Assembly: GCA_900107365.1 (NCBI GenBank)
Contig: FNPS01000012.1
Span: forward strand, 61,153 to 125,152
Length of the DNA: 64,000 nucleotides
DNA from: Flavobacterium aquidurense
Lineage (GTDB): Bacteria; Bacteroidota; Bacteroidia; Flavobacteriales; Flavobacteriaceae
Direction of reading: 5' to 3'
Positions 60,501-64,000 of the stretch are shown here, one piece after another; positions within the stretch are counted from its first letter, which is position 1, and every line of letters begins with the position of its first letter. The position numbers were made by a program, and so were the translations under genes. Under the pieces are notes generated by a model that was not told where the DNA came from, made no database searches, and was given only the letters and a program-made list of their open reading frames with translations.

Positions 60501-63204
60501 TACCGTTGCTGTTCACTATTGGAGCTCCGGTACTTGTTACTCCGTTTACTGTTATTGTGGAAGTATTTACTAATGATGCGTTAGATACTGTAGTTGCGCT
60601 TGTAATAGCCGGAGCCAAATCTAAAGCGGCACTGGCAACACCATTTACTGTGGTAGTTAAACTTGAACCTGTAATCGAAGTAGCATTACTGTTCACTATT
60701 GGAGCTCCGGTACTTGTTACTCCGTTTACTGTTACGGTTGTTGTGTTTACTGATGATGCATTTGAAACGGTAGTTGCGCTCGTAATAGCGGTTGGAGTCA
60801 GTAAACTTCCTCCATCTGTTCCAACTCCCAAAATATTCCCCGCATCAGTGCTTGTTACAACTGCCGTTTGATCAACTGCATTTTCATTTGTATATGTTAT
60901 TAAACCACTAGCAGGATCTTGGGCTAAATTGGTTATTGTTTGAGCAGAAGTAATAGCCGGAGCCAGATCTAAGGCAGTACTCGCAACCCCATTTACTGTG
61001 GTAGTTAAACTTGAACCTGTAAGCGAAGTAGCATTACTGTTCACTATTGGAGCTCCGGTACTTGTTACTCCGTTTACTGTAATTGTGGAAGTATTTACTG
61101 ATGATGCATTTGAAACGGTAGTTGCGCTCGTAATAGCGGTTGGAGTTAGTAAACTTCCTCCATCTGTTCCAACTCCCAAAATATTCCCGGCATCAGTGCT
61201 TGTTACAACTGCAGTTTGATCAACTGCATTTTCATTGGTATATGTTATTAAACCACTAGCAGGATCTTGTGCCAAATTGGTTAACACTTGTCCGGCAGCA
61301 ATCGCTGGCGCTAAGTCTAATGGCGTACTCGCAACACCATTTACTGTGGTAGTTAAACTTGAACCTGTAATCGAAGTAGCATTACTGTTCACTATTGGAG
61401 CTCCGGTACTTGTTACTCCGTTTACTGTAATTGTGGAAGTATTTACTGATGATGCGTTAGAAACGGTAGTTGCGTTGCTAATCGTCGCCGGAGTTAGTAA
61501 ACTTCCTCCATCTGTTCCAACTCCCAAAATATTCCCCGCATCGGTGCTTGTTACAACTGCCGTTTGATCAACTGCATTTTCATTGGTATAGGTGATCAGA
61601 CCGCTGGCAGGATCTTGTGCCAAATTGGTTAGCACTTGTCCGGCAGCAATCGCTGGCGCTAAGTCTAATGGCGTACTCGCAACTCCATTTACTGTGGTAG
61701 TTAAACTTGAACCTGTAAGTGAAGTACTGTTGCTGTTCACTATTGGAGCTCCGGTACTTGTTACTCCGTTTACTGTAATTGTAGAAGTATTTACTGATGA
61801 TGCGTTAGAAACGGTAGTTGCGTTGCTAATCGTCGCCGGAGTTAGTAAACTTCCTCCATCTGTTCCAACTCCCAAAATATTCCCGGCATCAGCACTTTTT
61901 ACTTGTACTATTGTAGCAATCCCAGTTTCATTGTTATAGGTTATTGCTCCTGTTGATGTATTTTGGGCTAATGTTGTAACCGTTTCGTTAGCTTTAACAA
62001 TCGTACTGATATCTACTAATTGTGTATTTCCTGAATTATCAATATAACTAAACTGATTGGTAGTCGAATTAAAAGTTACATTCCCAGCGGTTTTATTAAC
62101 AATATTCTGAATGATATTGGTCACAGCAGGATCATTAGCAATTGTTGTAAAGTTTGTGGTAACATCGCCCACAACATCAATGTTTACTGCCGCTCCTGAT
62201 TCGTTATTATAGGTATAAGAACCTCCGCCATTATTAATTAATGTTGTAACCGTTTCGTTGGCTTTAACAATCGTACTGATATCTACTAATTGTGTATTTC
62301 CTGAATTATCAATATAACTAAACTGATTGGTAGTCGAATTAAAAGTTACATTCCCAGCGGTTTTATTAACAATATTCTGAATGATATTGGTCACAGCAGG
62401 ATCATTAGCAATTGTTGTAAAGTTTGTGGTAACATCGCCCACAACATCAATGTTTACTGCCGCTCCTGATTCGTTATTATAGGTATAAGAACCTCCGCCA
62501 TTATTAATTAATGTTGTAACCGTTTCGTTGGCTTTAACAATCGTACTAATATCCACCAATTGAGGATTTCCGGCATTGTCTATATAGCTAAATTGATTAG
62601 TGGTTGAATTAAAAATAACGATTCCTTTTGTTTTGTCTACAATTTGCTCTATGATATTAGTAACCCCAGGATTATTTACAATCGTACTGAAATTAGTAGT
62701 AACATCCCCTACTATATCAATTTTTACTGCCGTTCCTGCTTCATTAGTATAAGTATAGGAACCGTCTGGATTTCCAACAATTGTTGTTACTGTTTCTTTA
62801 GATTTTATAATCGCTCCAATATCAATTACCTGACTAACACCTGTATTATCAACATAACTAAAAACATTATTAGTAGGGTTATAGGTAACCGTTCCCGGAA
62901 TAGAATTAGTCTCAGAGGAGATAACAATTCGATTCCATTTAGTATTATACCAATAGTAGTATCCCGGCTTTAAATCTGAAACAGTTGCAGTATTGAAAAC
63001 TAATAAACTGTTTATATTACCATTTTTAATGGTGACAGCATCCGTGGAACTTGTTAAATTAATTCTTGGTATTAATACACCTTTATCGCTTGCAACTACT
63101 TCTAATTGAGTTGAAGAATTCGGCATGGTAGTTCCAATACCGACTTGTGAATAAGCTGTATAACTACTTAGAATCAAAAATACGGAGAGTAATTTATTCT
63201 TCAT
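57580..63204 (-). CDS. 1874-residue repeat-rich surface adhesin-like protein
   Basis: A signal peptide (MKNKLLSVFLILSSYTAYS) leads the Bacteroidota surface-protein N-terminus (VGIGTTMPNSSTQLEVVASD). Three 90-residue repeats follow (two of them almost identical), then six or seven 116-residue Thr/Asn/Ser-rich repeats (DAGNILGVGTDGGSLL, ATTVSNASSVNTSTITVNGV). A YadA-head-like stretch comes next (NNTSLGFSAMTSNTTGSENI, NTAFGNSSFQNLTQGNRNTA), and finally a coiled-coil end (LEKTEEIYLHIIEQNKAIEA). The C-terminal coiled coil resembles the trimerisation or chaperone-like end of tail-fibre-like proteins. It is probably an outer, filamentous adhesin. No type IX signal is recognised. Confidence 0.8.
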   Translation of the reverse strand: MKNKLLSVFLILSSYTAYSQVGIGTTMPNSSTQLEVVASDKGVLIPRINLTSSTDAVTIKNGNINSLLVFNTATVSDLKPGYYYWYNTKWNRIVISSETNSIPGTVTYNPTNNVFSYVDNTGVSQVIDIGAIIKSKETVTTIVGNPDGSYTYTNEAGTAVKIDIVGDVTTNFSTIVNNPGVTNIIEQIVDKTKGIVIFNSTTNQFSYIDNAGNPQLVDISTIVKANETVTTLINNGGGSYTYNNESGAAVNIDVVGDVTTNFTTIANDPAVTNIIQNIVNKTAGNVTFNSTTNQFSYIDNSGNTQLVDISTIVKANETVTTLINNGGGSYTYNNESGAAVNIDVVGDVTTNFTTIANDPAVTNIIQNIVNKTAGNVTFNSTTNQFSYIDNSGNTQLVDISTIVKANETVTTLAQNTSTGAITYNNETGIATIVQVKSADAGNILGVGTDGGSLLTPATISNATTVSNASSVNTSTITVNGVTSTGAPIVNSNSTSLTGSSLTTTVNGVASTPLDLAPAIAAGQVLTNLAQDPASGLITYTNENAVDQTAVVTSTDAGNILGVGTDGGSLLTPATISNATTVSNASSVNTSTITVNGVTSTGAPIVNSNATSITGSSLTTTVNGVASTPLDLAPAIAAGQVLTNLAQDPASGLITYTNENAVDQTAVVTSTDAGNILGVGTDGGSLLTPTAITSATTVSNASSVNTSTITVNGVTSTGAPIVNSNATSLTGSSLTTTVNGVASTALDLAPAITSAQTITNLAQDPASGLITYTNENAVDQTAVVTSTDAGNILGVGTDGGSLLTPTAITSATTVSNASSVNTTTVTVNGVTSTGAPIVNSNATSITGSSLTTTVNGVASAALDLAPAITSATTVSNASLVNTSTITVNGVTSTGAPIVNSNGTSLTGSSLTTTVNGVSSTPLDLAPAIAAGQVLTNLAQDPASGLITYTNENAVDQTAVVTSTDAGNILGVGTDGGSLLTPTAITSATTVSNASLVNTSTITVNGVTSTGAPIVNSNGTSLTGSSLTTTVNGVSSTPLDLAPAIAAGQVLTNLAQDPASGLITYTNENAVDQTAVVTSTDAGNILGVGTDGGSLLTPTAITTATTVSNASSVNTSTITVNGKTSTGAPIVNSNATSLTGSSLTTTVNGVASTALDLAPAISAATTNTLTATDGNLISTVNGVATSPAVPVLITADNGLTATNGNVQLGGTLTNPTSILTDPSNTLAIEGLMNAPPFNDVVVVDPFTGVLQKTTVKELNFFNWSIEGNMGIQSSFHFLGTIDDADLVFKRNSTIAGRLQVNNTSFGVNALTDSSGGINNVAVGTLALSNNTTGQNNTSLGFSAMTSNTTGSENIGAGYFALNLSTNGGQNTAFGNSSFQNLTQGNRNTAIGYSSGLTLGSGEDVTLIGAFTGSADGLSYATAIGSGAFVATSNSLVLGGANTNVGIGTDSPTNTFHIIPATGIDPVRVEGLQTGINTDNVVVADANGVFKTVTASSLIPATTVSNTSDDNNLSTTVNGVPGTAVTIINSNLTSLSGASLVTTVNGVPSTALDLTPAIKANETVTVVAPVVVTGNTIANYTNEAGGAPVAIQESISSLNDVVTQGTDQYGQLIDIHTLTFTDEASVAHPINMSVLVKGVETLTSLTYDGAAHSLIYNDEDGNASEFKMVDLIGPAQTLTKLEVNATTGNLDYTDENLQLNSLDLSQAVKEPWFSTITNVGATTNTEDIYTNGWVGIGYTTPSAISNEKLRVNGGISTVNNYYADYVFEDYFKGSSTIKSDYKFKRLPEIEDYIKKYKHLPGITPINELEKTKEGYAFNMSELSIQLLEKTEEIYLHIIEQNKAIEAKDKEIQELKEASKQMNLRLEKLEKLITEQNK
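59700..61900 (-). repeat. 348-bp (116-residue) tandem repeats in the adhesin gene
   Basis: DAGNILGVGTDGG blocks recur six times, mostly 348 bp apart; one unit is lengthened by an extra half-repeat (near 60600-60780). Near-identity at the DNA level, for example around 60020-60340 and 60368-60600, indicates recent amplification. Confidence 0.9.
61971..62520 (-). repeat. Two nearly identical 270-bp repeats
   Basis: ATGTTGTAACCGTTTCGTT recurs at 61971, 62241 and 62511. The 270 bases between the first and second copies and those between the second and third differ at few or no positions, so the unit was duplicated recently. A third, more divergent unit follows. Confidence 0.9.
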
Positions 63205-63508
63205 AAGACTTAATTATTATGAGTTATCAAAAAAAACTAACTTTAATCAAAATCAATATATGAGGCGAAGAAAAGAGGAGAATACCAAATATTTAGCTAT
63301 CTCAAAATTCAATAAAATTTAAACTAATGGCTTAGAGTAATAAAAGATAAATTGCAGGTTATTGAAAAACAACTGAGTTATAAAATCAATTGGGGAAAAT
63401 GATTTTGGTAAAAAAAAAAAAAAACACAAAACACAAAACACTAATAATCAAATATATAACTTATTAATTAATAATAAAAAACTTATATCATAAACTTTTA
63501 TATAATAT
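63205..63508. other. Intergenic region with a 15-A homopolymer
   Basis: No gene. It separates the OmpA-family gene from the giant adhesin gene and includes the A15 run at 63410-63424 and the CACAAAA repeats next to it. Confidence 0.6.
63410..63424. repeat. A15 homopolymer tract upstream of the adhesin gene
   Basis: Fifteen consecutive A, followed by CACAAAACACAAAACAC. On the minus strand this is T15 about 206 bases before the adhesin start. Tract length may vary by slippage. Confidence 0.85.
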
Positions 63509-64000
63509 CTACAATGCAGTAATAATAAATTCGCTACGTCTGTTTTCCTGATGTTCCGCTTCGGTACAAGAAACGCCATCAGCACATTTATTTACAAGCT
63601 GCGTTTCTCCATAACCTTTACCGGTTAACCTGTCTGCTTTTACACCGTTTTTAATCAGCCATTGTATGGTAGATTTTGCTCTTCTGTCAGATAGGGCTTC
63701 GTTGTATTTAAAAGTAGCACGACTATCTGTATGTGAACGAATATCAAGTTTCATGCTTGGGTTTTCATTTAAAACAACCAATATTTTTTCTAAATCAATT
63801 GCAGCTTCTTGTCGGATATTTGATTTGTCTAAGTCAAAATAAATCATTTTTATTTTAAAGCATTTTCCCAGATCATCACCAATCGTTACTTTGCAAGTGA
63901 CAGGATCTAAACTAATGGGTAAGCTTGTTTTTCCGGATAGTTTGCCGATCGTTATACTAACTTCTTTGGTAGCATATTCTTCTTTTTCTGCTCTCACATT
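63509..64000 (-). CDS. 3' part of an OmpA-family outer-membrane protein gene
   Basis: The reading frame continues through the right edge (the GTG at 63997 is internal, preceded in frame by Asn). The visible 163 residues show the end of a carboxypeptidase-regulatory-like domain (TIGKLSGKTSLPISLDPV). A full OmpA peptidoglycan-binding domain follows with IYFDLDKSNIRQEAAIDLEK, IRSHTDSRATFKYNEALSDR and RAKSTIQWLIKNGVKADRL. In Flavobacteriia this order is typical of the TPR/PD40-OmpA proteins that often sit next to PorP/SprF-type genes and type IX substrates. That matches the surface-protein cluster on its left. Confidence 0.88.
   Translation of the reverse strand, partial: NVRAEKEEYATKEVSITIGKLSGKTSLPISLDPVTCKVTIGDDLGKCFKIKMIYFDLDKSNIRQEAAIDLEKILVVLNENPSMKLDIRSHTDSRATFKYNEALSDRRAKSTIQWLIKNGVKADRLTGKGYGETQLVNKCADGVSCTEAEHQENRRSEFIITAL

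Noticed and set aside
58487..61939. Series of + strand Val/Pro-rich reading frames opposite the adhesin gene
   Set aside because: They follow the 348-bp repeats of the minus-strand gene, with no start signals; only the minus-strand frame has a signal peptide and normal domains.
63997..63997. GTG as the start of the OmpA-family gene
   Set aside because: The reading frame stays open to the window edge and the visible part begins within a domain, so the gene starts outside the window.

Overview
The window looks like the chromosome of a Flavobacterium-type member of the Bacteroidota. The evidence is a visibly AT-rich sequence, promoters of the TTG...TAnnTTTG class, almost no Shine-Dalgarno motifs, a SusC-style TonB-dependent receptor with an N-terminal carboxypeptidase-regulatory domain, a gliding-motility/type IX secretion C-terminal domain, PD40/OmpA-type proteins, and many membrane AraC and hybrid histidine kinase regulators. 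No rRNA, tRNA, phage, integrase or transposase gene was recognised.

Layout. 1-5.5 kb: an AraC regulator, a TonB-dependent receptor and an exported tyrosine-phosphatase-like enzyme that probably form one uptake module. 5.5-13 kb: a Rieske/FAD oxidoreductase, a DUF2892/SRPBCC protein, several small hydrophilic acidic or basic proteins, catalase-peroxidase KatG and an F420/NADP reductase-like protein; this looks like a stress block. 13-35 kb: a dense signalling island with a Y_Y_Y/beta-propeller sensor kinase convergent with a LuxR-type regulator, a receiver-kinase, a 2119-residue kinase carrying about a dozen HAMP-type repeats and three receivers, a CHASE3 kinase with its receiver, two paralogous receivers on opposite strands, and a CheB-CheR-PAS-kinase protein whose phospho-acceptor histidine is replaced by Asn. 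A GH43 enzyme and small exported proteins are interspersed. 35-43 kb: an acidic protein gene preceded by the same 34-bp element as the one at 9.38 kb, small membrane proteins, a PQQ sugar dehydrogenase lipoprotein, six large palindromic repeats, and a convergent LigD/Ku end-joining pair.

43.3-51.6 kb is the most unusual part. All genes are on the + strand, small, mostly unrecognised, and separated by 130-160-bp partly palindromic sites. The first bases of each cassette (GTTATAGGC and relatives) are the reverse complement of the sequence that closes the same cassette. This is the rule for integron attC sites, yet no integrase is visible, so I read it as an integron-like (CALIN-like) cassette array. 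Cargo includes a cytoplasmic trypsin-like protease coupled to a small protein with a hydrophobic segment, a ParD/ParE toxin-antitoxin pair between two copies of a MITE-like element, lipoproteins, a leucine-rich-repeat protein and a GNAT acetyltransferase.

51.6-64 kb: a membrane-anchored winged-helix regulator divergent from an exported protein, then three large surface or secreted proteins on the - strand (one with a type IX secretion C-terminal domain, one of 1874 residues with 348-bp and 270-bp internal repeats) and the 3' part of an OmpA-family gene that runs off the right edge.

All calls come from reading the sequence. Family names rest on recognised motifs and not on database searches.
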